From the NCBI GenBank assembly GCA_017889635.1, contig JAGGAC010000002.1, positions 1-64,000 on the forward strand: a DNA stretch of 64,000 nucleotides, given 5' to 3'. Every line of letters starts with the position of its first letter. Position 1 is the stretch's first letter. Shown here in pieces: positions 8,691-17,468 of the stretch. The notes under the pieces are model-generated. The model saw only the letters and a list, made by a program, of their open reading frames with translations, searched no databases and was not told the DNA's origin. A program made the translations under genes and the position numbers. The DNA comes from Bacillota bacterium (GTDB lineage: Bacteria > Bacillota > Negativicutes > Sporomusales > CTSoil-080).

Positions 8691-9227
8691 ATGTATTATG
8701 ACGATTTTGATGACGATGATGACGATATGATGTGTAGCTGTGAACCGATGAAGACCTGTACATCGATGAAATCTTGTCATTCTATGAAATTCTGCGGTTC
8801 CTGCGAACCTATGAAATCTTGTTATTCCATGAAATCTTGCGAGTCCTGTGAACCTATGAAATCCTGTTGTTCCATGAAATCCTGCGAATCCTGTGAACCT
8901 ATGAAATCTTGTTATTCCATGAAATCTTGCGAATCCTGTGAACCTATGAAATCTTGTTATTCCATGAAATCTTGCGAATCCTGTGAACCTATGAAATCCT
9001 GTTATTCCATGAAATCCTGTCACTATATGAAATGTATGTCCTGTATGCATGCCCACAAATGTATGTCCAGCTGTTCCTGTGAACCTATGAAATCCTGTCA
9101 TTCCATGAAATCTTGCCACTATATGAAATGTATGTCCTGTATGCATGCCCACAAATGTATGTCCAGCTGTTCCTGTGAACCTATGAAATCCTGTCATTAT
9201 ATGAAATCCTGTCACTATATGAAATAA
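8691..9227 (+). CDS. repetitive Cys/Met-rich protein with acidic N-terminus
   Basis: I do not recognise this protein. The 178 residues contain 35 Cys and 29 Met. Residues 1-14 are almost all Asp, Tyr and Met. Residues 37-111 are five 15-residue repeats built on SCEPMKSCYSMKSCE. Residues 111-174 are two near-identical 32-residue repeats containing MSCMHAHKCMSSC, and the chain ends HYMK. Strand choice rests on a near-perfect Shine-Dalgarno (GGAGGTGA, 8676-8683) seven bases before the ATG. There is no signal peptide or membrane helix. The Cys/Met/His content suggests soft-metal (Cu+, Zn2+ or Cd2+) binding. The acidic leader plus repetitive Cys core also resembles a modified-peptide precursor, and the convergent neighbour is a YcaO gene. 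Function is inferred only. Confidence 0.72.
   Translation: MYYDDFDDDDDDMMCSCEPMKTCTSMKSCHSMKFCGSCEPMKSCYSMKSCESCEPMKSCCSMKSCESCEPMKSCYSMKSCESCEPMKSCYSMKSCESCEPMKSCYSMKSCHYMKCMSCMHAHKCMSSCSCEPMKSCHSMKSCHYMKCMSCMHAHKCMSSCSCEPMKSCHYMKSCHYMK
8799..9023 (+). repeat. five tandem 45-bp coding repeats
   Basis: Period of 45 bp encoding SCEPMKSCYSMKSCE five times, with only a few base changes (for example CC for CY in the second copy). The high DNA identity points to recent expansion or homogenisation. Confidence 0.9.
9021..9212 (+). repeat. two tandem 96-bp coding repeats
   Basis: Two nearly identical copies of a 32-codon unit starting HYMKCMSCMHAHKC. They directly follow the 45-bp repeats and reuse the same SCEPMKSC module. 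Confidence 0.9.
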
Positions 9228-9304
9228 ACTAATCCTACTAACATTTGAACAGCGAAACTTCATTGTGAGCTTCTACCATCATTAGCAAATGTTTTACACC
9301 ATAT

Positions 9305-9346
9305 ATAACTGAAAAGACCTGGCGTTAGCCAGGCCTTTTCAGTTAT
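9305..9346. terminator. bidirectional terminator between the Cys-rich gene and ycaO
   Basis: Nineteen-bp inverted repeat (9305-9323/9328-9346) with one mismatch and a 4-nt loop. A-rich and T-rich flanks within the arms suit termination in both directions. Confidence 0.8.
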
Positions 9347-9364
9347 AACAGCACCAAACCAAAG

Positions 9365-11185
9365 TCATACTAAAATCTTTAATCTGTCCTGACTAATGTC
9401 GCTGGCAGCATAGCAAGCTTTTAATACCTTATATACCTCTTCCATCGGCTGATACAAGCATCGACTTTGAAACAGACACGTTTTACAATTCCAGCAGTCA
9501 AACTGTCCGTTGCCGCCAACAACAGCTTCCCGATTTTCAAACTCATTAATAACTCCCTGGACAACTTCCGGCGAGTAGAAGGCCACTAGGCGGCTTAATG
9601 TTTCGGGTTCATCCAAACTGTCCAGCCTAGTTCCAAAGTAATCACGCACACACTTATAATAGCTAACTGCCGTTGGGTTTTTCGACACTTGCCTGATATA
9701 CCCCAGAAACCGATTAAAAGCTTCGCGAGCTTCTGCCGTCTTGCCGCTTTGATAGTAGAGTGCAGTAATAAATAAATCAACATTTGAATAATACCAGGGA
9801 ACAGCACTATCTTCCAGCGGTAGCGCAGCCATCTCCATAACCGTTGTCATCGCATCATAATTAATCCCCTGCAAAAATTTGATTATACTTTCTGCCCCTT
9901 CTACATCCAGCGCACCACTGTGCCTGACCAGCCGCTTGAAGTTGTTAAACTCAGCATAATCGCTAATCGCCTTAATATCGTCAAACTCTTCCATCTCACT
10001 CATCCCTGGTACAATAACATGATAACCGGGAAAGCCAAGAAACGACACATCACGTACATATAAACTGTAGCCGTTATTCTGAAGCAAGCCCTGAATATTT
10101 ACTAACAGCTCATGGTTAGTGCCTGCCTGGCACTCAACCAAACCGCTAAACTCATAACTATAACTTTGGCTAAAAAACTCGGCAGGGTAGACCCCTGAAC
10201 CGTTAATCATTATGCCCATAATATTATCCGGATCGTCAGCCTTAGAACAGTAGGCGAATTCTCTTACCCCGCGCATCGCTCTGATATCCTGCCCCTGTAG
10301 AAGCTCGGTAAGTGTTCGTTCCACCGCAATTTCAAATATCGGATGAGCACCGAATTTAACAAAATAACTTTGATCCCTCTTGTTGGTATAAATAATACCT
10401 ACTACCGGCAACCCCATCTCCAGGGAACAATCCTTAAGAATAACCTCAAACGGTCCGCTGGCTTCAATAGCAGTCATCATCGCTTCAATCTTCGGATAGC
10501 TTTCGGCCAACATTTCCCTTGGAATGGTTGGCGGCACAAGCTTCTCCTTAATAATGCGCTTATTTACATACCGTTCCATAATTTCTGACAGTCCTTGCAC
10601 CAGGGCCTCTTCCGGCGTATTGCCGGCACACATCCCATTCGACATGTACATTTTGGATATCATTTTTATAGGAATATAAGAAATATTTTTTGTCCCTAGG
10701 TTGCAGTATGGTAACGCAATTAAATCAGCAGCAATGGTCTCATAAGATACTCCCTGCCACAGCCGCATTAACTCGCACCGATCAATATCCGGAGCTAACC
10801 GCGCAAACTGGGTTAGTACCCATTCTTCGTCGCTGTTTAAGAAATCATCGATACTTAGCATTTTCTCATCCGGCGCATAATAAAAACCTAGATAATTAAA
10901 TGCCTCGGGCCTTAAATCTAGGCTCAAGCGATAAGTGGCTAGGTTTTCAAGTCTCTCCATCATTTCACCGTATGCACTGGCCAGAGCATACTGCCGGGTG
11001 GTTCCCTTTCCGTTGGTCATTAAGCTTGTATTTTCAATTTCGATGCTAACAGAATAAAATCCCTCAACCGAATTCTTCCATAATGTCTCAACCGTCAATA
11101 ATCCTAAGTCTCCTAATATACCCCTTATTTTATTAATAGTCTTCAGTGGGGTCTCGTCCTTATACTTTAAATCCGGTAAACCCAT
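9365..11185 (-). CDS. ycaO: YcaO-domain protein of the E. coli YcaO type, with C-terminal Cys cluster
   Basis: YcaO proteins use ATP to activate peptide backbone amides; known products are azolines, thioamides and amidines. The core motifs are clear: NGKGTTRQYALASAYGEMME near 57-76 and SNGMCAGNTPEEALVQGLSE near 181-200, then FGAHPIFEIAVERTLTELLQ. These follow E. coli YcaO almost block for block, as does the length (606 against 586), including a helical TPR-like C-terminal region. E. coli YcaO is linked to RimO-dependent methylthiolation of ribosomal protein S12, but its chemistry is unsettled. Unlike the E. coli protein as I recall it, this one ends with C564, C567, C570 and C576 (C-x2-C-x2-C-x5-C), a likely metal or Fe-S site. 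No RimO, E1-like partner or dehydrogenase is adjacent. Confidence 0.88.
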   Translation of the reverse strand: MGLPDLKYKDETPLKTINKIRGILGDLGLLTVETLWKNSVEGFYSVSIEIENTSLMTNGKGTTRQYALASAYGEMMERLENLATYRLSLDLRPEAFNYLGFYYAPDEKMLSIDDFLNSDEEWVLTQFARLAPDIDRCELMRLWQGVSYETIAADLIALPYCNLGTKNISYIPIKMISKMYMSNGMCAGNTPEEALVQGLSEIMERYVNKRIIKEKLVPPTIPREMLAESYPKIEAMMTAIEASGPFEVILKDCSLEMGLPVVGIIYTNKRDQSYFVKFGAHPIFEIAVERTLTELLQGQDIRAMRGVREFAYCSKADDPDNIMGIMINGSGVYPAEFFSQSYSYEFSGLVECQAGTNHELLVNIQGLLQNNGYSLYVRDVSFLGFPGYHVIVPGMSEMEEFDDIKAISDYAEFNNFKRLVRHSGALDVEGAESIIKFLQGINYDAMTTVMEMAALPLEDSAVPWYYSNVDLFITALYYQSGKTAEAREAFNRFLGYIRQVSKNPTAVSYYKCVRDYFGTRLDSLDEPETLSRLVAFYSPEVVQGVINEFENREAVVGGNGQFDCWNCKTCLFQSRCLYQPMEEVYKVLKACYAASDISQDRLKILV

Positions 11186-11293
11186 GTTTTCGCCTCACTT
11201 CCCCATACTAATACTAAATATGGGTATGTTACCTAACCCAATCTTTTTTAGTATATTCCCGGTTAGCGAAAGTTGTGTTCTTGTCTGGTCAAT

Positions 11294-11333
11294 AAAAAAA
11301 GTACAGGCATTTTACTTTTACAAATGCCTGTAC
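11294..11333 (-). terminator. rho-independent terminator after fhs
   Basis: Twelve-bp stem (11301-11312/11322-11333) followed on the minus strand by TTTTTTT, seven bases after the fhs stop codon. Confidence 0.88.
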
Positions 11334-11339
11334 CCTTTT

Positions 11340-13007
11340 TTAGAATAGCCCAGTAATGCGGCCATCATTGTCTATATCGATAACCTCGGCAGCCGGACGT
11401 TTAGGCAATCCCGGCATGGTCATAATATCGCCGGTAATCGCTACCAAGAAACCGGCACCAGCCGCTACCCGTACTTCTTTCACCGTAATAGTAAAATCTT
11501 TTGGGCGACCTAATTTAGATGGATCATCACTGAACGAATACTGGGTTTTTGCCATACAAACCGGTGTTTTATCAAACCCCATAGCCGTAAGCTCATCAAT
11601 CGTCTTTGCTGCAGCAGGTGAAAAATTCACCCCGGATGCCCCGTAGATTTTACCGGCAATAGCAAGAATTTTATCTCTAATCGGCTGATTAACATCATAA
11701 ATAAACTTGAAATTATTTGGCTTTTCCATAGCTGCCAGAACTTTATCCGCTAAGGCAAGGCCGCCTTCGCCCCCCTTCGCCCATACCTCGGAAACCGCCA
11801 CATCCGCGCCAATATCCTGACATATCTTAACTAAAAGCTCAAGCTCGCTCTTAGTATCGGTCGGAAAAGCGTTAACCGCCACCACCACAGGCAAACCGAA
11901 ACTTTGGATATTTTCAATATGCTTAGCCAGGTTGTCCAGACCTTTCTCCAAAGCACGAAGATTTTCAGTTCCCAATTCAGCTTTAGGTACTCCGCCATGC
12001 ATCTTTAGAGCCCTAACGGTCGCAACAATAACAACTGCATCAGGTTTAAAACCGGCAAAGCGGCATTTGATGTCAAGAAATTTCTCAGCGCCAAGGTCAG
12101 CGCCAAAACCTGCCTCTGTAACAAGAACGTCAGCCAGCTTAAGGGCAAACTTAGACGCCATAATAGTATTACAACCATGAGCAATATTGGCAAACGGCCC
12201 ACCATGAACAAAAGCCGGCGTGTTTTCCAAGGTTTGTACCAGATTAGGCTTAATAGCATCCTTAAACAATACCGTAAGCGCTCCGGCTACCTTGAGATCA
12301 GCAACAGTAATTGGCCTATTGTCAAAGGTATAACCGATGACAATCCGATTAATTCGAGCCTTAAGATCAGTTAAATCAGACGCTAGACAGAGAATAGCCA
12401 TAAACTCAGACGCAACAGTAATATCAAAGCCGCTTTCCCGCGGCATACCATTAACCTTTCCGCCAAGTCCAACCACGACCTGTCGAAGCGCCCGATCATT
12501 CAGGTCAACAACCCGCCGAAAAGTAACCCGCCGCGGGTCAATGCCAAGTTCATTGCCATGATGAATATGATTGTCAATAACCGCCGCCAAAAGATTATGA
12601 GCGGTAGTAACGGCATGAATATCACCAGTAAAATGCAGGTTTATATCTTCCATGGGAACAACCTGTGCATAACCGCCGCCCGCGGCTCCGCCTTTTACGC
12701 CAAAACAGGGGCCAAGCGACGGTTCTCTAAGCGCAATAACCGTTTTTTTGCCCATTTTGTGAAGTGCATCACCAAGACCAACAGTTGTAGTGGTTTTTCC
12801 TTCCCCGGCAGGAGTCGGATTGATTGCCGTAACCAATATTAGCTTCCCGTCAGGGCGGGATTTAATCTTATCCCAAACCTTGAGCGAAACCTTTGCCTTG
12901 TACTTTCCGTAGAGTTCAAGGTCATCCTCGGTCAATCCAAGCTGCTCCGCCACCACAGTAATCGGCAGCATCTCAGCTGCCTGTGCAATTTCAACATCGC
13001 TTTTCAT
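11340..13007 (-). CDS. fhs: formate-tetrahydrofolate ligase
   Basis: ATP-dependent synthesis of 10-formyl-tetrahydrofolate from formate, the entry to the methyl branch of the Wood-Ljungdahl pathway. The 555-residue length is typical. The P-loop region [18 protein letters not shown] (near 65-82), [20 protein letters not shown], and the C-terminal [15 protein letters not shown] are hallmark stretches. GGAGG precedes the ATG. It is the last gene of a probable operon with corrinoid methyl-transfer genes, 23 nt after the preceding stop. That places formate and methyl-corrinoid entry of one-carbon units under shared control. Confidence 0.97.
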   Translation of the reverse strand: MKSDVEIAQAAEMLPITVVAEQLGLTEDDLELYGKYKAKVSLKVWDKIKSRPDGKLILVTAINPTPAGEGKTTTTVGLGDALHKMGKKTVIALREPSLGPCFGVKGGAAGGGYAQVVPMEDINLHFTGDIHAVTTAHNLLAAVIDNHIHHGNELGIDPRRVTFRRVVDLNDRALRQVVVGLGGKVNGMPRESGFDITVASEFMAILCLASDLTDLKARINRIVIGYTFDNRPITVADLKVAGALTVLFKDAIKPNLVQTLENTPAFVHGGPFANIAHGCNTIMASKFALKLADVLVTEAGFGADLGAEKFLDIKCRFAGFKPDAVVIVATVRALKMHGGVPKAELGTENLRALEKGLDNLAKHIENIQSFGLPVVVAVNAFPTDTKSELELLVKICQDIGADVAVSEVWAKGGEGGLALADKVLAAMEKPNNFKFIYDVNQPIRDKILAIAGKIYGASGVNFSPAAAKTIDELTAMGFDKTPVCMAKTQYSFSDDPSKLGRPKDFTITVKEVRVAAGAGFLVAITGDIMTMPGLPKRPAAEVIDIDNDGRITGLF

Positions 13008-13030
13008 TCAGATACCTCCATCAACTACAT

Positions 13031-13420
13031 TTATGGCCTAAATAAATTATGAGCTTTAAACTCAGCATCAGCTAGTGATTTCTGCACAACTTTCATGACA
13101 GCTTCCTTGCTGTGCCCGAAAACCAGAACATTAAGCTCTAGTACCAATTCTCTAATTAAGCTGCCTGCATCAACTACAGCGTCTTCAGACATCGTTTTTA
13201 CATCCACGCGATCCATTCTCGTCAAAGAAAGAAATATATAATCCTCTGATGCAGCCAACTTAGCCAGTAGCTTAATATGTCCTAAGATTACGCCATTATT
13301 CGAAAGCGGCTGACCGATACTAAGTAAAAATTTCTTTAATACAGCTTCAACGTCTGACCTCTTTATCGGTCTAGCAACACTCACCGGAATGGATTGGCTA
13401 AAAACAGCAGCTTTATTCAT
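13031..13420 (-). CDS. small protein of unknown function in the C1 operon
   Basis: I do not recognise this 129-residue protein. It is soluble, with alternating helix and strand segments and no Cys, His-rich or membrane motifs. Its ATG overlaps the stop codon of the CobW-like GTPase by 4 nt (ATGA), and GGAGG lies ten bases before it, so it is translationally coupled to that GTPase. Context suggests a partner of the GTPase or of corrinoid activation, but nothing in the sequence proves this. Confidence 0.75.
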   Translation of the reverse strand: MNKAAVFSQSIPVSVARPIKRSDVEAVLKKFLLSIGQPLSNNGVILGHIKLLAKLAASEDYIFLSLTRMDRVDVKTMSEDAVVDAGSLIRELVLELNVLVFGHSKEAVMKVVQKSLADAEFKAHNLFRP

Positions 13421-14004
13421 GCCCGTAATACCTCCGCAAGCACTTTAGGCGGCAGTTTGTTTAGCGCACAGGCAGTTAAGAGAGGAACCGAACCAGCAAT
13501 TTTTTTTACAGACTCAATTGTATCAGACAACTCAAAGCCCGCAAGATCAATCTTATTTATAATAACAAGGTCACTCTTCGCGATCTGACTTTCCATCAGC
13601 GGTTCCAGCACTGCTAAAAGCTCGGGCCAACGTCCGGCATCGACAATAGTAATAGTTTTAATCGAACTAATCAGATGATATTTCCCTATAAAATCGGCTA
13701 CTTTACTTGGCACAGCGATGCCAGTCATCTCTATTATTAACCAATCTGGGTTAATAGTCTTATGAATTTCGGCAACCGCAGTAACTAGATCGCTTGTTAT
13801 CTGACAACACACGCACCCGCCAAACAACGGCCTTACCTCAATGCCGCTAGTTTTCAACAGCTTATCGTCGACACCGGCTTCACCTATTTCATTTTCAATA
13901 ATTGCCACCGTTTCAGCTTGAACTTCAGTAATTTGTTTTGCTACCTCTAATATTGTCGAGGTTTTTCCCGATCCCAGAAACCCCCCGAAAAGCAAGAGCC
14001 GCAT
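13417..14004 (-). CDS. CobW/UreG-type G3E GTPase
   Basis: A P-loop GTPase of the G3E family, which delivers metals or cofactors to target enzymes. It has a Walker A (GGFLGSGKTS, residues 7-16), the CobW signature GGCVCC (62-67) whose cysteines bind metal, and a guanine-specificity NKID. At 195 residues it is short: it lacks the C-terminal domain usual in CobW/ZNG proteins, and the 129-residue protein translated next may supply that part. It starts 6 nt after the RACo gene. A role in assembling or reactivating the corrinoid system is inferred from position; zinc delivery to the methyltransferase is an alternative. Confidence 0.85.
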   Translation of the reverse strand: MRLLLFGGFLGSGKTSTILEVAKQITEVQAETVAIIENEIGEAGVDDKLLKTSGIEVRPLFGGCVCCQITSDLVTAVAEIHKTINPDWLIIEMTGIAVPSKVADFIGKYHLISSIKTITIVDAGRWPELLAVLEPLMESQIAKSDLVIINKIDLAGFELSDTIESVKKIAGSVPLLTACALNKLPPKVLAEVLRA

Positions 14005-14010
14005 TAGTTT

Positions 14011-15831
14011 TTACACCTCATTTTGCACCTCAGAAAATTGTAAATTACGCAAAAACAATTCTTGAAACTCAGGCTCGGCTGCCAATTCAATATAATTCGC
14101 TTTCCGTGATATATTGTGACAACGATCAAGGTTCTTCTTTGAAAGCAGTGCCTTAACCGCGCCAACGCCTGCGGCGTTACCCACCGGAATAATCTGCTCT
14201 CTGCTGAATCCTGGCAAAAGCCCAATCACAAGCGCACTGTCAATATCAATATAATTTCCCAAAGCCCCGGCAAGAAAAACAGGCATTTTCTCTCCCACCG
14301 CCACCTTGGTCATTAATATTTCAATACCTGAACAAATAGCCGATTTTACAAGTTGAATTTGCCGAATATCCGACTGGGTAATCGAAATATCGACCCCGGT
14401 AGCACTTTTTGCACCTTCAACAAGAACAAACTCCCATTTATCATCTTTTTTCTTCAACCGTCGTGCCAACTCCGGTGGTAAATTATCTGCGATCCGGTAA
14501 TTAAATCGGCCTGTTGCGGTAATAATTTTCTTCTTAATAAGTTCAGCAACAGCCTTGACAATGCCTGAACCGCAAATACCGCTCGGTTTCCCGTCACCAA
14601 TAGTTTTAAACCATACTATATCGGCAATAACAACATTTTCTATAGCACCAGCAGAAGCCCGCATTCCATCACGGATATGCGCCCCCTCAAAAGCCGGCCC
14701 GGCAGCAGTTGAACAAGCAAAGAATCGGTCCCTGTTACCAATAACAATTTCTCCGTTTGTGCCCAAATCTACCAGCAGCCCTTCAGTCAACAACTCATCC
14801 TGATTAACAGCCAGCATAGCAGCCGTTGTGTCGGGCCCGATAAAACTGGCAATTCCCGGCAGCACTACCACTTTCCCCACTTTGCTGATATTTATGCCAA
14901 TTTCGTCAGGCGAAAAAGGCCCAACACTATTGAACAATGCCGCAAACGGTTTAGCCGCCAAACTCGCTGGTGAAAGTTCCATTAAAAGATGGGTCATGGT
15001 TGTATTTCCGGCAATTGTTGCGGCATAAATATTCGCTGGTGGCACCCTCGCAACATCACATAGTTTAGTAATAATCCGGTTAAGACACTTCCTGATTGCC
15101 GCAGCCTGGCTAGCCAAACCCGCCGGAGTTGATGCGGCACTAATCCGGGAAATTACATCCGCCCCAAACGCCGCCTGGGGGTTGTTTTCTGAAATAGTTG
15201 CAATTACCTTCCGGGCATTAACATTAACAAGAAAGCCGGCCACCGTAGTTGTTCCAATATCAAAGGCAACACCAAACAGTGCGTCTCTTGTATCACCGGC
15301 TTCGACTGCAACAATCTCGCCGTCAACCAAAACCACCGTAATTTCTTTCCTGCGAAGTTCAACCAGATTCGCGAGCTGTTTTAATACCCCGCGAGTAGTA
15401 ATAGGTTGCTCATCACCCAGTGCCTGGCAAAGCATTTCTTGCAGCGAATAATGTTTCTCCACAGAAGGATACTGCAATCTTACTACCGCCTTTCTAAGAA
15501 GCGGCTGTCCTTCAGGCTCGAACCCTAGCGAAATAATGCCTTTATCGGTTGCCATAGACTGCTTTATTCTTATTACAACATCCGTACGCGGATAAACTTG
15601 ACAAGCCAAATACACATTATTGCCAACAGGCGCTGCTTCTTTTCCATCCGAGTCAACCACTTGGCCGCCGGTTACCTGAATTTTGCATTTACCGCAGGTT
15701 CCTCGGCCCGCGCAGTTAGCTTCAATAAAAACCTCGCCTTCTGTAAGCGCAGCTAACAAACTTTTATTACCATAGCAAGGTACAACCTCGGTTTCGCCCT
15801 CAATAATTAGTTTAAAAGCTTCATCAGACAC
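14011..15831 (-). CDS. reductive activator of corrinoid proteins (RACo-like, 2Fe-2S plus ASKHA domain)
   Basis: Uses ATP and a low-potential electron to return inactive Co(II) corrinoid protein to Co(I). Residues 1-90 are a plant-type [2Fe-2S] ferredoxin domain with C40, C46, C49 and C77. A linker follows, then the DUF4445/ASKHA ATPase region (FGVAFDIGTTTVAGFLVN, GLLVDLGTNGEIVIG, GICGSGIVKAVAELI). The 606-residue length matches RACo. The start is GTG behind GGGGCG. It lies between the corrinoid-protein gene and a CobW-like GTPase gene, as expected for the repair enzyme of this methyl-transfer system. Confidence 0.93.
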   Translation of the reverse strand: MSDEAFKLIIEGETEVVPCYGNKSLLAALTEGEVFIEANCAGRGTCGKCKIQVTGGQVVDSDGKEAAPVGNNVYLACQVYPRTDVVIRIKQSMATDKGIISLGFEPEGQPLLRKAVVRLQYPSVEKHYSLQEMLCQALGDEQPITTRGVLKQLANLVELRRKEITVVLVDGEIVAVEAGDTRDALFGVAFDIGTTTVAGFLVNVNARKVIATISENNPQAAFGADVISRISAASTPAGLASQAAAIRKCLNRIITKLCDVARVPPANIYAATIAGNTTMTHLLMELSPASLAAKPFAALFNSVGPFSPDEIGINISKVGKVVVLPGIASFIGPDTTAAMLAVNQDELLTEGLLVDLGTNGEIVIGNRDRFFACSTAAGPAFEGAHIRDGMRASAGAIENVVIADIVWFKTIGDGKPSGICGSGIVKAVAELIKKKIITATGRFNYRIADNLPPELARRLKKKDDKWEFVLVEGAKSATGVDISITQSDIRQIQLVKSAICSGIEILMTKVAVGEKMPVFLAGALGNYIDIDSALVIGLLPGFSREQIIPVGNAAGVGAVKALLSKKNLDRCHNISRKANYIELAAEPEFQELFLRNLQFSEVQNEV

Positions 15832-15885
15832 AATAGCTTACGCCCCTGTCCGGCTTTTTCATTTATAGCCTTTTCACTAAACAGC

Positions 15886-16515
15886 TTAATTAACGCCAAC
15901 GGCCCTTTTAGAAAATTCCACTGCATCGTAAGCGTTCTTGCAATAGCCGTCTGCGCCGCAGTATTGGGCGACGGTTTCGTCTACCGGACCGCCACCAACT
16001 AGTATCGTTGCCCCAGGATCAACTCCCCTGACAGCAGCAACCGTTTCTTTCATCACGTCAAAAGCAGTCGTCAAGAGACAACACAAACCGACAACCTTTG
16101 GCTTATGTTCTTTTACCGCTTCAACAAATGCTGCTATCGGTGCATCCACACCGACATCAACAACTTTAAAGCCATTACAATTCAAAATAGTTGCAACAAT
16201 GTTTTTGCCGATATCGTGAATATCATCTTTTACTGTTCCTAAAACCATAGTGCCAATAGCCTTTGAACCGCCGCCCGCCGCCAAAGCGTCACTTAATTCC
16301 TTTGATGCAGTACTAAAAACTTCGGCAGACATAATGAGTTCAGACAGATAGTATTCGCCGGCCTCGTAAAGCTTGCCTACCGCCTCCATACCCCTTTGCA
16401 ACTGCCCCAGAACCTCAACTGCCGGAATACCTGCGCTAAGCTGCGCTTTAACCTCAGCCAGTACCAAATCTTCATCAAGTTCAGTCATTGCCTTTACTAA
16501 ATCGACCTTTGCCAC
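15886..16515 (-). CDS. methyltransferase corrinoid protein (MttC/MtbC-like)
   Basis: A small protein that carries the methyl group on a cobamide between two methyltransferases. An N-terminal four-helix cap of about 85 residues is followed by a Rossmann-type B12 domain. The cobalt-ligating DxHxxG motif is visible as D98-x-H100-x-x-G103 within GTVKDDIHDIGKNIV, and the downstream VGLCCLLTTAFD and ILVGGGPV contact the nucleotide tail. The start is GTG behind GGAGGCGG. It is cotranscribed with the pterin-binding methyltransferase upstream and RACo downstream. Confidence 0.94.
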   Translation of the reverse strand: MAKVDLVKAMTELDEDLVLAEVKAQLSAGIPAVEVLGQLQRGMEAVGKLYEAGEYYLSELIMSAEVFSTASKELSDALAAGGGSKAIGTMVLGTVKDDIHDIGKNIVATILNCNGFKVVDVGVDAPIAAFVEAVKEHKPKVVGLCCLLTTAFDVMKETVAAVRGVDPGATILVGGGPVDETVAQYCGADGYCKNAYDAVEFSKRAVGVN

Positions 16516-16556
16516 ACTACCGCCTCCTTAATCTCGCCTTCTTCGCCAACCTCTTT

Positions 16557-17357
16557 TCAGTCATATAAGCCTTTCCGGTGCGACTTGAGGTACTTATTAC
16601 AAAATTTATCTTTGCCGAGTAAGGCCTGTGAAGCATAAATCATTCCCATCATCGCCTTATCAACAGGATTTAGAATATAGCCATCCATTCCCATGGTCAT
16701 GGTCTGAATTACAAACAGCCGATTGAGTATAGCCCGGTTTGGCAGGCCATAAGAAATGTTACTTAAACCACAGATAAAATGCACAGCCGGATACTTTGCC
16801 CTAATCATGCCGATAGCTTCCAGAACTTCAACCCCATGTTTATCATTGGCACTTAAAGGCTTAACCAAGGGATCAAGATAAATATCATCCTGGGTAATGC
16901 CGTCCTTTTCCAGCGATTCGACTAAAAACGAGGCAATTCGCAGCCTGTCCGCAGCTGACTTAGGCATTCCCGCGTCTTCAATACACAGTGCCACAATTTT
17001 AGCCCTAAACTCCTTAACCAGCGGCAAAACAGCCGTATACCGCTTCTCCTCAGCGCTCAACGAATTAATTACCGGCTGATAAGAGCCTTTCAGCAGACTA
17101 AGACCGACCTTGAGGGCCGCTTCATCCGGGCTATCGATACACAATGGTATATCAGTAACTTCCTGGACAGCCTCCACCAACCACTTCATTATTTCCAGCT
17201 CCTGGCCAACAAGATTACCGCAGTTTATATCCAAATAATCGGCCCCTACTTCTTCCTGTTCCTTCGCCACTTGTTGTATGTAGGCGGCGTTCCTTGCTTC
17301 AACCGCATCACGAATAACCTTGCGGCTGGTATTAATAAGTTCCCCAATAATCAACAT
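16557..17357 (-). CDS. methyltetrahydrofolate:corrinoid methyltransferase (MtgA/AcsE-like)
   Basis: Moves a methyl group between tetrahydrofolate and the corrinoid protein. The 266-residue TIM barrel shows the pterin-binding residues of this family: CIDSPDE, PVINSLSAEE, YLDPLVKPLS and GLSNISYGLPNRAILN. GGGGGCGG precedes the ATG. It is the first gene of the operon. No substrate-specific (MttB- or MtaB-like) methyltransferase is present in the window, so the methyl donor or acceptor must come from elsewhere or from the carbonyl branch. An MtgA-like role in methylamine, betaine or methoxy-compound use is as likely as a direct Wood-Ljungdahl role. Confidence 0.92.
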   Translation of the reverse strand: MLIIGELINTSRKVIRDAVEARNAAYIQQVAKEQEEVGADYLDINCGNLVGQELEIMKWLVEAVQEVTDIPLCIDSPDEAALKVGLSLLKGSYQPVINSLSAEEKRYTAVLPLVKEFRAKIVALCIEDAGMPKSAADRLRIASFLVESLEKDGITQDDIYLDPLVKPLSANDKHGVEVLEAIGMIRAKYPAVHFICGLSNISYGLPNRAILNRLFVIQTMTMGMDGYILNPVDKAMMGMIYASQALLGKDKFCNKYLKSHRKGLYD

Positions 17358-17372
17358 CCGACCGCCCCCTTA

Positions 17373-17398
17373 ATGTCTATATATGTATGTATAGACAT
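17373..17398 (-). promoter_or_regulatory. inverted repeat upstream of the C1 operon, candidate operator
   Basis: Perfect 9-bp arms ATGTCTATA (17373-17381) and TATAGACAT (17390-17398) separated by 8 bp, 16 bp before the first ATG of the operon. The 17-bp centre-to-centre spacing fits a dimeric repressor. An RNA hairpin in the leader is the alternative. Confidence 0.45.
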
Positions 17399-17468
17399 AT
17401 CATAGCTTAGCTTTTTTCACCAGTCAATAATTCCCTATTAATGAGACCTGTAACCCACCAATAAAATG

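Noticed and set aside
8799-9212. CRISPR-like regular repeats
   Set aside because: The repeats are contiguous, in-frame coding units without spacers, and no cas genes are present.
8688-9263. Long minus-strand frame (His/Phe/Gly repeats) opposite the Cys-rich gene
   Set aside because: It is the mirror of the plus-strand repeats, has no ribosome site, and the plus frame has a near-perfect Shine-Dalgarno.
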